Part shown: piece by piece, positions 24,379 through 36,349 of the stretch
How the letters are laid out: the number at the start of each line of letters is the position of its first letter
Position numbering within the stretch: the stretch's first letter is position 1
Source: Cornus controversa
Taxonomy: Eukaryota; Streptophyta; Magnoliopsida; Cornales; Cornaceae
DNA: 64,000 nt
Assembly: GCA_026545225.1 (NCBI GenBank)
Contig: CM048845.1
Coordinates: 106,839,033 to 106,903,032 of the forward strand
Direction of reading: 5' to 3'
Program-made: the position numbers and the translations under genes
Notes under the pieces: generated by a model
The model's input: the letters and a program-made list of their open reading frames with translations, nothing else
Database searches by the model: none
What the model was told of the DNA's origin: nothing

Positions 24379-24924
24379 ACTATAATTCTCCATATATATA
24401 TAAATCCACCATATATTATCTGCACCCCAATAATCTGATATACATCCACATCTCCTTCTCAAAATTAAATAATAAGGAAGAAAAGAAAATATATTATTCT
24501 CTTCAGTAATCATCATTCTCTTGGTCAAGTATGACATAATTAACCCCACATCGATATAACATCAAAAAATTGATTATCGTAGGAATTTGATAGAAATGAG
24601 TTTTTAGTAAAATTTAATTAATTTTATTGATTTTTTGGAAACCATTTAACATAAATAATTATTCATTTATAAATTTCATGTCCATGTCTTTATTAAAAAA
24701 GTTAGTAATTATTTATTACTAAACAAATGAATGAATACTAATAGATTTAAGAATGAAATAAATGAATATTTATACTATATATAACATATTAGAAGATAAT
24801 ATATATATAATACACATCAGCACAAATAGTGTGAAAATATATGTTTACATGTTTTTAACATTATAAATTTACAATATTAAGCTTTATATTTTTTACATTT
24901 TAAAATAAATTAATAAATATTAAT
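23144..24924. other. AT-rich intergenic DNA with (AT)n
   Basis: No exon recognised. A perfect (AT)n run lies at about 24,335-24,376. Two stretches (about 24,060-24,310) repeat the words CTTATATTACTT and ATATCTCGGGACA / ATATCTTGGAACA, a diverged local duplication of roughly 180-bp spacing. Confidence 0.4.
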
Positions 24925-25135
24925 GCTAAACGGGTTATACGGGTATATTCAACCCGCATTGACTTGACACGACACGACACGATCCGTCAAATTAAACAGG
25001 TTAGGTGGGTTGAACTTAAACCCAACACGTTTTTTTTTGTCATAATCGTGTCGACCCGTTTATGACCCGAACCCGTTTAACCCAAACCCGCTAACTTCGT
25101 GTCGATGTCAAGTCGTGTTGAATTTTGTCACCCTT
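24925..25135. repeat. GACACG / CGTGTCGACCCG fold-back repeat
   Basis: The left side has CGGGTTATACGGG and GACACGACACGACACGA; the right side has CGTGTCGACCCGTTTATGAC and CCCGAACCCGTTTAACCC, the inverted counterpart. This wording is widespread in plant intergenic DNA. It differs from the GATACG family. Confidence 0.5.
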
Positions 25136-25330
25136 AGTTTGAATAAGGATTCTCTACATTATTATAAATTAATTACGGAGTATCTCACACATAACATTTT
25201 ATATAGACGTATGACTTAAAATGAATCACATAAGGTAATAGAAAAAATAGTTGTAAAAGTGAAGGAAGGTCAGAAAAAAATAGTTGTAGATTTTTAAAAA
25301 AGATAAAAAATAATAAAATAATAATAATAA

Positions 25331-26871
25331 GGGCAAATTACATTTTGAACCCCTGAGGTATGTTTATACATCAACCTCACCCCCTCACATTTGTGAATCT
25401 TCATTTTCACCTCCTGTCAGTAGTTTTTGGTTGACTTTTGTCAACAACATGCTAAAATGACTAAACTACCTTACTTACATACAGTAAATTACATTTTGAC
25501 CATATACAATTACCGTATCCAAATTCTCTCTCTCTCTGTAACATCTATTTTTTTGTCTCATTTCTCTCTCTACATTTCCATCAGTTATGAGAAAAGGCAG
25601 GGTCGACTAGTAGCGAGGCTCAGGCAATGGAAGCGGCAGTGTGGTTCACATCGGCAGCGAGGTTCAGGAAGCAGAAGTTTGCGACGACAACGATGTTTGT
25701 TGGTCCTGTAATTTTTTCATCCATGACGATGAAGAAGAAAGTGAGAAATTAGGGTTTTGATGAAGAAGAAATGATTTGAAACGGCGGTAACAAAGTCGAG
25801 TTGTGGTGAGAAGTGGAAGTCAATGACAATGGGGTTTCGATGTACCCACTTCATATTTCTCCACAATTCGAGGTTTAGCCACACAAGTGCACTGATTTCG
25901 CAATACCAACTTGGAGTTTCGGCGATTCAGACATGATTTTGGATTTTCGTTGATGAATTCTGAGATGATTACGGTTGTTGGGGATTTGTTGTTACTATGA
26001 TGAGAAGTGGAAGTTAGTGACGATAGGGTTTCGATGTTGGGCTGTTAGGTTGTGATGAGTGTTTCTTGGGTTTGATCATGAAGAGGTTTAACTATCCACT
26101 TTTCACCTGAATCTCACCACTGTCAAACATGAATCTGATTTTTTCATTTTGGGGGTGAGGATTGAAGATGGTTGTTGTGATGCAACAGATTGTGGTATTT
26201 GAGGCTAGATTTCTAGCGACCACCATGGTTACGGGTTCATTCACTGAAATTCGCAGTGGTGGTTGTGGTGTGGGCATGGTGGTGGCTGTGGTTGTGGGTA
26301 TGGATGGCGGTGGTGGTTGTGGAGGTGGGGATGGTGGTTTTATTTTGGGGGTGGGGTTGAGGATGGTGGTTGTGATGCAACAAATTATGGTATTTGAGGC
26401 TAGATTTCTAGCGACCACTGTGGTTACGGATTCATTTGCCGGAATACGCAATGGTGGTTGTGGTGTGGGCATGGTGGTGGCTGTGGTTGTGGGTTCATTC
26501 GCCAGAATACGCAGTGATGGTTGTGGGTATGGATGGCGGTGGTGGTTGTGTAGGTGGGGATGGTGGTGCTGGTGGTGGTTATGGGAGTGGGGATGGTAAC
26601 AATGCTACTGCCAGGTCGAAAATCGAGAGCTTGCATTAGAGCCGACCATTGCATACCCTGTTTCATACTAAAATTGATGAAATGTAGAAGGGCAGTTTGA
26701 ACATTTTTTGCTACTATTTGCATGATGTAAAAAATTTGACTGTTGACAATAATTTTATGGACTAAAGTGATGTATAATTTTAAATCTCAAGGGTGTAAAA
26801 GTTGATACACAAACATAAAAGGTCAAATTGACATATGAACATATATCAGAGGGTCAAAATGTAATTTGCTC
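25331..26871. mobile_element. MULE-like non-autonomous element, 1.54 kb
   Basis: The terminal inverted repeats read GGGCAAATTACATTTTGAAC at the left and, in reverse complement, GAGCAAATTACATTTTGACC at the right, continuing with CCCTGAGG/CCTCTGA. The flanks TAATAATAA and TAATAAAAA agree at 8 of 9 positions, consistent with the 9-bp target duplication of Mutator-like elements. The interior (25,560-26,640) is GC-richer than the surroundings and has gene-like words, so captured host sequence is possible, but no protein was recognised. It contains a 195-bp tandem repeat. Confidence 0.65.
26155..26560. repeat. 195-bp tandem repeat, Gly-rich (GGTGGT)n composition
   Basis: Two copies, starting about 26,155 and 26,350, share TGAGGCTAGATTTCTAGCGA and the GTGGTGTGGGCATGGTGGTG stretch; a third partial copy follows from about 26,493. 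Open frames on both strands (Val/Gly-rich on plus, Pro/Thr-rich on minus) follow from the composition and are not good evidence for a gene. Confidence 0.75.
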
Positions 26872-28294
26872 TAATAAAAACGGTTCCTATGCAACTTTGC
26901 TTTTTTTAAAAGCATTATATAAGTAATAATAATAAAAGCATTATAGGTTATTGTATTCAAATACGATGAGAGGCAATCGAGCATGGGATTAATTGAAGAC
27001 TAATCCACATTGGAGCCCTATGAAGGGGCCCACTAGCATTGTCACCCGTCACCACTAACTAATTGATATTGTGAAACATTATTCACCAAACCAAATAAAG
27101 AAATAGAACTGATGCAACTTCTCCAATCAACTCCTGCCCAGTGTTGACATAGATATACATCCAGCTCCTATGAGTGAAGTTAAAACTTAATTATCAGCAA
27201 GACTATATCATCTTTTGTGCACTCCAAGAACCAGGGATCAGACTGGTATATATATATATATTCTGGTTGGTTAATTTACCTCAAATGGTGGCTTGTGTGA
27301 CATCAAACTTCAAATCGAATGAAAAAGTTGGCACATATGGCCAAAGCTTTTGTAAACTTATGATATATTATTGCCGTGATGGAGTTGCTCTCTATTATTT
27401 CCATTTATTATAGCTGATCATATCAATTATGCAGCCTCATGATTTGCTTAATTTGCTATATTTGGGTGTTGTTCATACCCTTTGCTACTTATTTCATGTT
27501 TATGATAAAAAACAAAATAGGCGATTTAATTCTTCCATGACTAAGTTATAGATAAAATTAAAAATCAATAACAATTAGATTGGATTTATCTTCCTTTTTG
27601 TTTTGTTTTGTTTTTTCTTCCCAATGAAACTAGCTGTACAATGCGGTGTAGTTTAGATGAACGAATAGGCCAAAGTAATAGAATTTCTTAGGGGGGAGGA
27701 GGAGTCGGAAAATAATTCTTTAACCAAACACTATTTATTGACAAGATATAAGAAAGTAAGAGCTCTCGTGACATTGGGTCTGTCACATGCATGTCGTCTC
27801 AACCGAAGAGCGAACAAATTCTTATAATCACAAAAATGAATAAAATAGAAAAAGAAAGAAAGAAAGACCGGGAGGTCCATTTCTATATATCAATGGCAGA
27901 TTAAATTATTCAATAAATGCTAGTGTAGTTCTTTAAATTCATATTTTTGTTCAATCCATAGAAGATGGGATATCTTTAAGCATATCAATAAAGTGGAATG
28001 GTGCGGTTAGAAAGAAATTAGATATCTGAATAGAATGAATGGTATTTTAGAAATTCAAGTTAAATAATCACTAATTGAACGTTATTTTTTAAAATTTGTT
28101 TACTCATTATCTTTCTGAGTTTAATGTCACCATAAAACAATTTTTTTTTTAAAATTTTGGTCACTAAATTCTAATTTTTTCTTATTAGTAAGCCAAAACA
28201 TTTATTAATTTTAATTATATTTTTGTTTATTAATGCAAGCGATAAGAAGGGTATCCTAATTCCACTCCTCTTTCAACTGACAAAACAATGTTAT

Positions 28295-28357
<63 letters not shown>

Positions 28358-28574
28358 CTCATCCATATCTATTATCACCCCTCACTAGTTAGTATAGTTG
28401 TCATAAAACATTTGCGTAAAATCAATTATTCTATAGGAAAAAGTTGCAAGCAATTTTTCAATCAAAATATCACCAATCATTTAATGAACATGTGCATCAC
28501 TTAATCAGTTTGATATATATATATATAGACAGAGGACCAGTGCAACTTGCAATTTTGATTGAAGAAATTGTAGT
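26872..28574. other. intergenic DNA, (AT)n
   Basis: No exon recognised. A perfect (AT)n run lies at about 28,301-28,354. A GAAA/AAAG run lies at 27,848-27,867. Confidence 0.4.
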
Positions 28575-29312
28575 GTAGTAGCCAGGGACGGAGTCAGGAA
28601 TTCATTCCACGGGGGCACAGTGTACTTGATAAAAAAAAAATCAACAAGTGTAATAAATATAAATTGTTCATATGTAATCTCACACACACACATATATATA
28701 TAATCTCAAATGAAAAACTTAAGAAAATTTGACAAATAGAAGCTCCAAAATATAGATTGATAATATTTTCATAATACAATTACAACTGTTATTGACGCAT
28801 TTTTATATTTTGAAAGTGATGTATGATGGTCTCATTATCTATGTCACTAATAAATATATCTCTTTCTATATAGATAAATAAGCTCTCATTCATAAATTGA
28901 TTTTTCATTTGATTACGCAGCCGATTTTTTATAACATTCATGGAAATGACCGTCACTTGTCGCAGTCTGGAGAGAGTTAGAAGAGAACTAGAGAATACCA
29001 AGGCGGCAAGGCCCCAAGCGGCCAAGCTATTCATATATGATATATAGATATGCAGTGCAGCTATGGAAGTAACCTAATCTCTCATATCTGGTTTTATTAT
29101 ACAATGGATTATTGGACTTTATTCGGTAAGTGAAGGTGCAGTAAAAATTTTACACCATCAGTAAAGGTTAAAACACATTACCGGGCCGGGGGGCATTTTA
29201 TAGTTTAAAAAAATATATACATATACATATACATATAAGTAAAAACATATATACATTCAAGGGGGGCACGTGCCCCTCCTGGTCTTTAACTGCCTCCGTC
29301 CCTGGTAGTAGC
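28575..29312. mobile_element. hAT-type non-autonomous element with perfect 8-bp target duplication
   Basis: The element proper is 28,583-29,304. Left end CAGGGACGGAGTCAGGAA; right end in reverse complement CAGGGACGGAGGCAGTTAA. GTAGTAGC at 28,575-28,582 is repeated exactly at 29,305-29,312. Eight-base duplications and CAGGG termini define hAT elements. Subterminal GGGGGCAC (left) and GGCACGTGCCCC (right) motifs are also present. The interior is AT-rich and has no transposase, so it would depend on one elsewhere. Confidence 0.85.
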
Positions 29313-29663
29313 TAAATGGTCTGCACGTAAATACAACATCGTATTCCCTCCGAGATGTATGGATGAGAGAGATGATAGATACAATAATAATCCGTTGGTT
29401 TTAAACCCCCAAATAGGTCCATGAAATTCAAATATGACGGAATAAGGTATTCCCACTCTACAAAAAATCAATGAAAATTGGGACCCACGAAACACTGGCT
29501 CTCTATCCTATCCCAGTAATAAAGTAACATCAATAATTTATGAGTTGGATAGACTGGTAGTTGGGTTATGGTTACGAGACCCTTTGCTAATATGTTTCAT
29601 TGGACTGGAGGTTGTGTGCAAAAAGCTGGTAGTTTCATGTCTTTCCTAATGTGTGTGTGTGTG

Positions 29664-29695
<32 letters not shown>

Positions 29696-31194
29696 ATTTT
29701 TTTTAAATAAGAAAAAATCAGCTGAATAATTACAATGAACGAAAAATAACAAATAGATTTTGAATATTATTATTATTATTTTGTCTTTCTTTTGCCATTC
29801 ATTTTTTTTTTTTTTTAGCAACTTTCTTTGCCATTCATAAAGTCTAGAATTAATATACAATGTCAATTATATAGTTACTGGTCTTTACAGAGAGGGACCC
29901 CTCTCTCAATCACTAACAACGCTTTATCAATATTTTGAAGGGTTTTATTTATTTATTAAATAAATATATTTGGTTATTATATTTTTAATATCATAATTAT
30001 TTTTTTCATTAAAGTTAGGATTCTTGATCCTAAAATAAAAGTTCATTTATCTTATCTCTTTATACATAAATGAAATATTTTAGTAATCATATACTGTCTG
30101 AGTTAGAAGAAGTTATTGAACTTGTTAAGAGAAATAATATGGAAAAATCTCATAAATTTATGAATTATTAAATGCTTCTAATTCTCGTGATAATGGCAAA
30201 AAAAAATTTCTTCCTAATATATTTTTTCAATTGATTTTAAAAATAATGACTTGAGAAAGTATCGATGATTATGATAAAAAGGTATGTGATTAAGATAAAA
30301 AAATATTTGAATTGACATTAAATTTTATATCAATTAATAAAACATATTTATTACATTAAATTGAAAGCAAAACGATCTCTATGATGCATAGTAATATTTA
30401 ATTGAATTGAAAATAAAACAAAAATCAAGTTTTTTTTTTTCAAGGTGAGAAAAACTTAGTTTTACTTAAATAGAAACTCTCTTGTATAGTTCAATAAATA
30501 AGTCAAGGAAAGATTGTTTGCTTTAAAAAGAAAATTTTTAAAAATTATATTATTATGTGACTAAATTTGCTTTTAATTATTATATAATATATTTTACATT
30601 TAGTGTGTGTATATCGTGTGTAATTTCAATATGAGAGAGAAAATACTTGAGAGTGAATTCAAGTGTTAAAAAAGGGTAATTATGATATTAAAAATGTGAA
30701 TCAAGTATTCAGTAATTTAGATACTCTTTTGTAAAATTTATTTAAAAAAAAAAGAAAGTTAAACGTTTCAAGTCATTAGTGAAGTGCGAATATCACGACC
30801 ATATTATTAACGTAAGAATTTAATAAAGGAGGGATTTCTTCATTTTATGTCAACCATTCAATATGTATTACCAACAAACAATTCGTACAGATGTCTCCAT
30901 CAGCCATCTAGCATTACTTACTTTTAAAATAATAATAATAATAAATAAATAAATAAATAAAAGCCCAAGTATTTTTAAAATGTAAGGAATTTAATGAAAA
31001 TAATTGACATAATCAAGTCAAGATAATATTTATATGAATGAACTTACATAGTATTGTTCTTTGTCATTTCAATATGGACAATCAACCAAAAAAAAAAGGG
31101 GTTATAAATAGTTTCCTATTGAAAATCAATTCTCATATTGAATGGTATAAATCAACTCTAAAAAAAAGTAGTAAAATTTCATTTCATGAGCAAT
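29313..31194. other. AT-rich intergenic DNA, compound microsatellite
   Basis: A compound (GT)n(CT)n(AT)n microsatellite lies at about 29,651-29,694, and (AAT)n(AAAT)n at 30,930-30,962. No exon recognised. Confidence 0.4.
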
Positions 31195-32902
31195 CAATCA
31201 AGGAACCAAGGTGACCCTCGATCTTTTCATTCATGCAGTGCCCCCACTTTGGAGGAAAAACAATGTCTCCAGCCAGATGCACCCAAGTGATGTTGACAAT
31301 TGAGCTGCCTTTGGGACACGTTAAATATCTACAATTGACTTTATGCACAACTCTTAAGCAAATTAAGCGATAAGTTTTTAAATTATTTTATTTTCTTGAT
31401 AAAAAATTTTAAAATTTTTATTTTTTAATATTATTGAATTTTTTAAAAATTTTATTTTCTTGTAGTGATAGGCTTTAACCAATGATAAAATTTTAATAAT
31501 AGGTCCAAATAATTTAATTCATTCTAAAGCTTCTAATTTTTATCCTTATATCAAAACTTTTCGTTTTTTCTTTCTGTCACTCCTTATTTTATGTTTTTTT
31601 ATTAATTATTAAAAATATACTTAAGATTGTAAAAAATTAGAAATTATAAAACTTTCCATTTCTCCTATTAATTTTTATCTTTTTCCTTATTCCTCGCGTT
31701 TTCTTTTTTCTCATTAGAACAATTTTTTGTTATAATTAATAGTAAAATAACACAAAATTTAGGTGAAAAATCAATAACGTGTGATAAGAAAATTCTTTGT
31801 GAATAACATGAAAAAAGAATGAAAGAAAGTGAACAAAGTTAAAAAAAAAATTAAGATCTTATTCAAAAATCATATTTTATTTCCACACAAATATCTATCA
31901 ACCTGAAAAATATCATTAAAAATTAAAAAATTTATTAGTAGAAAATGGTCTAATTAAATATAATAATTTTAATAAGAATAATTTTTATATAAATATTATT
32001 AACTAATATTTGATATTAAAATATTATATATTAAAGGATCACTTTTATATTTTTCGCCTAAGACCTCAAATTATGTTGAGTTGCCCCCGTGTACACGCAC
32101 AGTAAATCTCATCGAAGGTATACAACACACACGATACAAATTTATTAGATATATTTACACATGATATATCGTAAATCTTTTCGATAACAACCTAATCTTT
32201 AAACTTCGGGTAAGTGTTGGCTATATAGTACCATACTTAGAGACGGTAAAATTAAATACAACACAATAACATGGCGTAAACACGCCATTAGATAAACGAA
32301 TTTATATTTGAAGTAAATCAAAACGTTTAGTAAACGAGTCAAAGTGTTATGTGAGACAAGAGCCCTCTCCAAACATTTGAACAGCTATTGGGTCAAAGTG
32401 TTACGTGGGACAACAGTCCTCCTCAAATTTTCCAACATGCATTGGCTACCACGGAGTACCAGAAATATAGTATCATGTTGGATACAAATTCTTTATTTTT
32501 TTACTAGTATTGAAAACAAATAATTTTAATTGTATTGAAATACTTAAAAAATAAAAATAACGGGTATTCTATCATTTTCCCAAACTTCCACCCAATGCCT
32601 ACTCTACACAAGTTAGATAAGATCTGTTACGTACAAACCAAAAAGCAAATAGATAAAAATACACTGCCATTCCTCATATTCAAAGTATATTACTTTAAAT
32701 AGGAAAAGACAAATTTACATTCAAAAATTCAGAAGCCTGTACAACAAAGTCAAATAGCTTCCGATATGAACATGAGAAAAAAACAACAACAACAACGTTA
32801 CCATATATGTTCATGCAAGATTAGGTTAGAAGTTACTTAAAACTCTAATTGGATTAGGGTTTTTGATATGGGTTGGGTCCTAATGGATTTACTGACCCAT
32901 GG
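31195..32902. repeat. diverged second copy of the CIPK gene 3' flank, interrupted
   Basis: 31,195-31,325 (TCTTTTCATTCATGCAGTGC ... TTTGGGACACGTT) matches 36,210-36,385. 32,390-32,902 (TGGGACAACAG, CCAATGCCTACTC, TTCCGATATGAACATGAGAA, ATTAGGGTTTTTGA, ACTGACCCATGG) matches 36,386-36,766. About 1.07 kb separates the two blocks here. The match stops about 12 bp before the position of the CIPK stop codon. Order and strand are the same as in the functional locus. Confidence 0.75.
31330..32095. repeat. insertion within the CIPK-flank copy, with hAT-like end
   Basis: Separates the two blocks of the duplicated CIPK flank. Its right end CGCCTAAGACCTCAAATTAT followed by GTTGAGTTGCCCCCG resembles, inverted, the left end of the 43.67-kb element (GGGCCGGCTCAAT ... 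CTTAGGCCTC). The other end was not identified. Confidence 0.35.
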
Positions 32903-33289
32903 TTTTGATATGGGTTTCGTCCTAAAATGTATGGAAATTCAAATTTTACTCTTTTCACGAGAGAGAGAGAGAGAGAGAGAAGAATATATATAGTGGAATT
33001 AAATAAATACTAATATATATAGCATGTAAATTACATAGTTAATTTTCTTTACGAAAACAACAACAACAACAACATAGTTACCGGTCTTTAACCACTAAAA
33101 AACGACTGGCAGGAACAAAAGTTTTGAATGAGTAGAAATTAATTATAATAGAGAAATAGTAGTGCTTTTGTGAAATTGCAAGTAAAAAATAAGAGATCTT
33201 TTTCTCCAAGGGCAAGTAAAAAATAGAATATTTAAACAAATAAATTAAAGTGCAACTCTATAATCTTTTTTTGGTTTTCATTATGGATG

Positions 33290-34063
33290 AGCTGACAAGA
33301 CACATCTAAGAAGAGATTTTATAGTGTATATATATTATTTGCTAATGATATTATTTTAGTTGATGAGATTAGAGAATGAAATAATGCCAAATTAATAGTT
33401 TGGAGAGAAGCTTTAGAATTAAAAAACTTTAAGATAAAGTATACATAAAATTAAATACATGAAGTGTAATTTTAGTAAATTTAAAAATACAAATGAGAAT
33501 TTAGTGACAAAGGAACAAAAAAGCAAACATTTTCTTTATGCAAGTTCAATCATTCATAATGAAGAGTAATTGAAGATGACGATAATCATAGAATCAAAGC
33601 AGGAGGAGTTAAATGGATAAATGCATCTAGTATATTATGTAATAATTATATTCTTTTAAGATTGAAAGGAATGTTCTATTGAACCACAATTAACAGGTAG
33701 GAAGCAACATAGGCATAAAGTGAGTGTGCCAGAAATGCAAATATTGAGATGAATGTGTAGTAAAAGTAGAAAGGATAGAATTAAAAATGATCCCATTTAG
33801 GAAATGGTTGGAATAACACAAATTAGAGATCAAACAAGAGAAAATCGGTTAAGATGGATTAGACTTTTGTAAAGAAGACATTTAAATGTGCAATGACATA
33901 GTCCACATTGGAGGTAATACTAGAAAAAGAGGAAGACTAAAGTTAATGTGGGTAGAGTTAGTAAAGAAAGAAATAATAATATGTGATTTGATTGAGTCTA
34001 TGATCTTAGATAGAGTGGAATGAAAACATAGAATTTATGTAACTGACCCAAAGTAGTTGAAAA
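33290..34063 (+). pseudogene. relic of an RTE-like LINE reverse transcriptase C-terminus
   Basis: Translation across many stops shows LFANDIILVDEIRE followed by LIVWREALELKNFKIK, then RLRWIRLL, then RGRLKLMWVEL and finally LDRVEWKHRIYVTDP near 34,003-34,050. This order (ADD box, WR.AL..K.FKI, RLRW, R.R..W.E, DR.EWR.RI...DP) is typical of plant RTE-type LINE reverse transcriptases. The ADD box reads AND, so a catalytic Asp is lost. Far more decayed than the L1-type LINE near 4.6-11.8 kb. Confidence 0.7.
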
Positions 34064-34099
34064 AAAAGATTTGGTTGATATTGTATTAAGATTTAATTA

Positions 34100-34513
34100 A
34101 AAGATAATAAAATAATATTTATTGTAATATATATGCAACAAAGAATATATAAATGCTATTGTGTTCATTGATGAGTTTCTTATTAGTATTTTTTTTTAAT
34201 CTTGGCAAGAAACTCATACACTCACTGACCCATGTGTATATTGTAAGGGGATCTTCATTAGGTGATGTGAGATAGTGCCTCGCTGACACATTTTGGACTA
34301 GGCTTTGGCTCTGATACCATTTGTAAAGCTTCGCCCAACCCGACACAATATTGTTCGCTTGTGACTTCTCCGAAACAGCGACTTCTCAGAGGTCACCCAT
34401 CTTGGTACTGCTCCCAATCAAGCATTATTAGCTGCGGAGTTCTGATGGTTCACAGCTTTAAAACGCGTTGTGTCATAAAAGAGTGGTAAACTAGATGATG
34501 TGGAATCGTAACA
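34100..34513 (-). mobile_element. Cassandra TRIM half-element: LTR, PBS and part of interior
   Basis: On the minus strand an LTR of about 192 bp starts TGTTACGATTCCACATC at 34,513 and ends TTTACA at about 34,322. It is followed by TGGTATCAGAGCC (34,319-34,307), a primer-binding site for initiator tRNA-Met. Inside the LTR lies a 5S rRNA-like stretch, the hallmark of Cassandra TRIMs. The following interior (to about 34,100) has no coding capacity, as expected for the family. No second LTR is seen; the element is truncated near the RTE relic. Confidence 0.85.
34377..34449 (-). other. 5S rRNA-like domain inside the Cassandra LTR
   Basis: On the minus strand: ACCATCAGAACTCCGCAG, then TAATAATGCTTGATTGGGAG (box A region of 5S genes), then AAGATGGGTGACCTCTGAG and AAGTC (box C region). 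Its order and spacing match the 3' two thirds of plant 5S rRNA with scattered changes. This is part of a transposon and not a functional 5S gene: the 5' third is absent. Confidence 0.85.
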
Positions 34514-36209
34514 CTTGTAGCCTGTCAGTGTGATAGTTCGTCCAGTACGTTTATATCACACCCTTCCACAGAGATCGTTATATATCAATTTTTTTTCTAT
34601 TTTATATTTTAGTAACTATTTTCTTTTTTTGAAGTAGTTTCTTGAATTTGTTTGTAACTGAAATATCCTTTTCCAATACATATTATTGCCTAAAATGATG
34701 TATCAATTGAAGCTTGGACCTAAGTTTTGAGTTTGAAAGAATTTTCTTTCACAAGATGAGTTTAAAATAGAGACGACCGTCCAAGACCCGCCTCGCTCCT
34801 AATTCTTAGGGTCAAAACTTGAATTTCCTTTGGAATCTAACCTATATCGGATTGGATGAGTATCACATCTTTCGTTACAGTGTCCACCCAAGTTGTGTCA
34901 TCTTTATCTTGATCAGAATCTAAGTAGATCCTACGAACATAATAACACCTAACCCATAATTAATTTCGCAAAAAACAAATTTTTTTACAGATATTGTGAA
35001 ATAATCATGATCTTTGGATTAAATTCAACCCAATTGATGTTTACTCAAGTCAAATTTTATCCATATCCTTGACAAATCATCAATATAAGATCTTTATATG
35101 ACTTAAGATCTTTGTATGACTCATTTTTATTTTCGAATTTAGAATTAAAATCTAAATCCGATAAATTGAATTTTAAGACGGAACAAATTTCAATTCATGC
35201 AAATGGGAGACGGCTTGACTCCCATACATACCTCAAAAGGATGGCCAACCCACGTTCTAAGTCAACACAATACGAGTAAGTTGTAGTACAAAATTCCAAA
35301 CTTCATCGATAACCAGATAAAAATAAATAAGAATAATAATAGAAGAAAAACTTTGCTACTGTGTTTTGAAGGAGTACTTTAACCATGATAGTCACCATCC
35401 GTTTCCATCGAAAAATTTGGAAGGATACGGGGAAAAAAAAAAAAAGAGAAGAGGATATGATAGACAATGTTATGTTTGAATAGACATTATTAAAAGAAAA
35501 GAAGGAATAAGAAGACATAACTATCCGTCCTTATCCTTCATATCTTATTTTCTCAAAAATAAAAAGATTAGGTGGAAAGTGATAATATTTAATTATTACT
35601 TTTATAATTTCAAAACTACCATCAACAATTAAGAAGAAAAAATTGTTATTTCATCCATGTTCCAATGTTCCATAAATATAAAATTATATTATAGTAATTT
35701 GGTCTCTATCATTTTTTTTTTTCTAATATCTTATTCAAATAAGAATACTTATCATCTCCTCAATTCTTTGACTGCAATGCTTTGGGATCCATATAAGCTT
35801 TGACATGTGGCTAGACAATTCACTTTTTGCATCTTTTTCCTTGCAAATTTGCATATTATGTGTGACTCCCACGTCGTCTAAATATGTTCAATTTTATCTC
35901 CAATTAATATGAAATTTTTTGAGATAGAAAAATGATAAAACAATCGTACCGACTGATGCGTCAGTTATTTATTTAAAAGTATGGAGAAAAGATACATTAT
36001 TCTTATTCATTATTTATTAAGAGTTCTTGCTCGACACAAGTGATTGGAATGCAAAAAAATTCGTTCCATAAATGTTGTAGTACTCTTTTGAAGTAACCAA
36101 CTAATTGGGCTATAAGGCCGACAATATCGTTCTTGCATCAGCTGAATCAACCCAATATCGTTCTTAAATCAAGTGAATCAACCCTTTCGAAAGGAACATG
36201 TTGCTTTAT
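34514..36209. other. intergenic DNA outside the TRIM
   Basis: 34,521-34,585 matches the end of the 19.1-19.4 kb repeat. The rest is AT-rich DNA without recognised exon; 34,740-35,270 is a little GC-richer but gives no recognisable protein. Confidence 0.4.
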
Positions 36210-36287
36210 CAACGAAGCAAGGTGGGTCTTTTCATTCATGCCATGTAGTGCCCACCTTTGGAGCAAAAAAAAAATAATAATTCCATT

Positions 36288-36349
<62 letters not shown>

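Noticed and set aside
26092-26723. Overlapping Gly/Val-rich (plus) and Pro/Thr-rich (minus) frames, possibly a glycine-rich protein gene
   Set aside because: Both strands are open because of GGTGGT composition and a 195-bp tandem repeat inside a MULE-like element; no signal peptide or splice context.
34377-34449. A genuine 5S rRNA gene
   Set aside because: Only the 3' two thirds match, with changes in the box A region, and it lies between LTR ends next to a primer-binding site, so it is part of a Cassandra TRIM.
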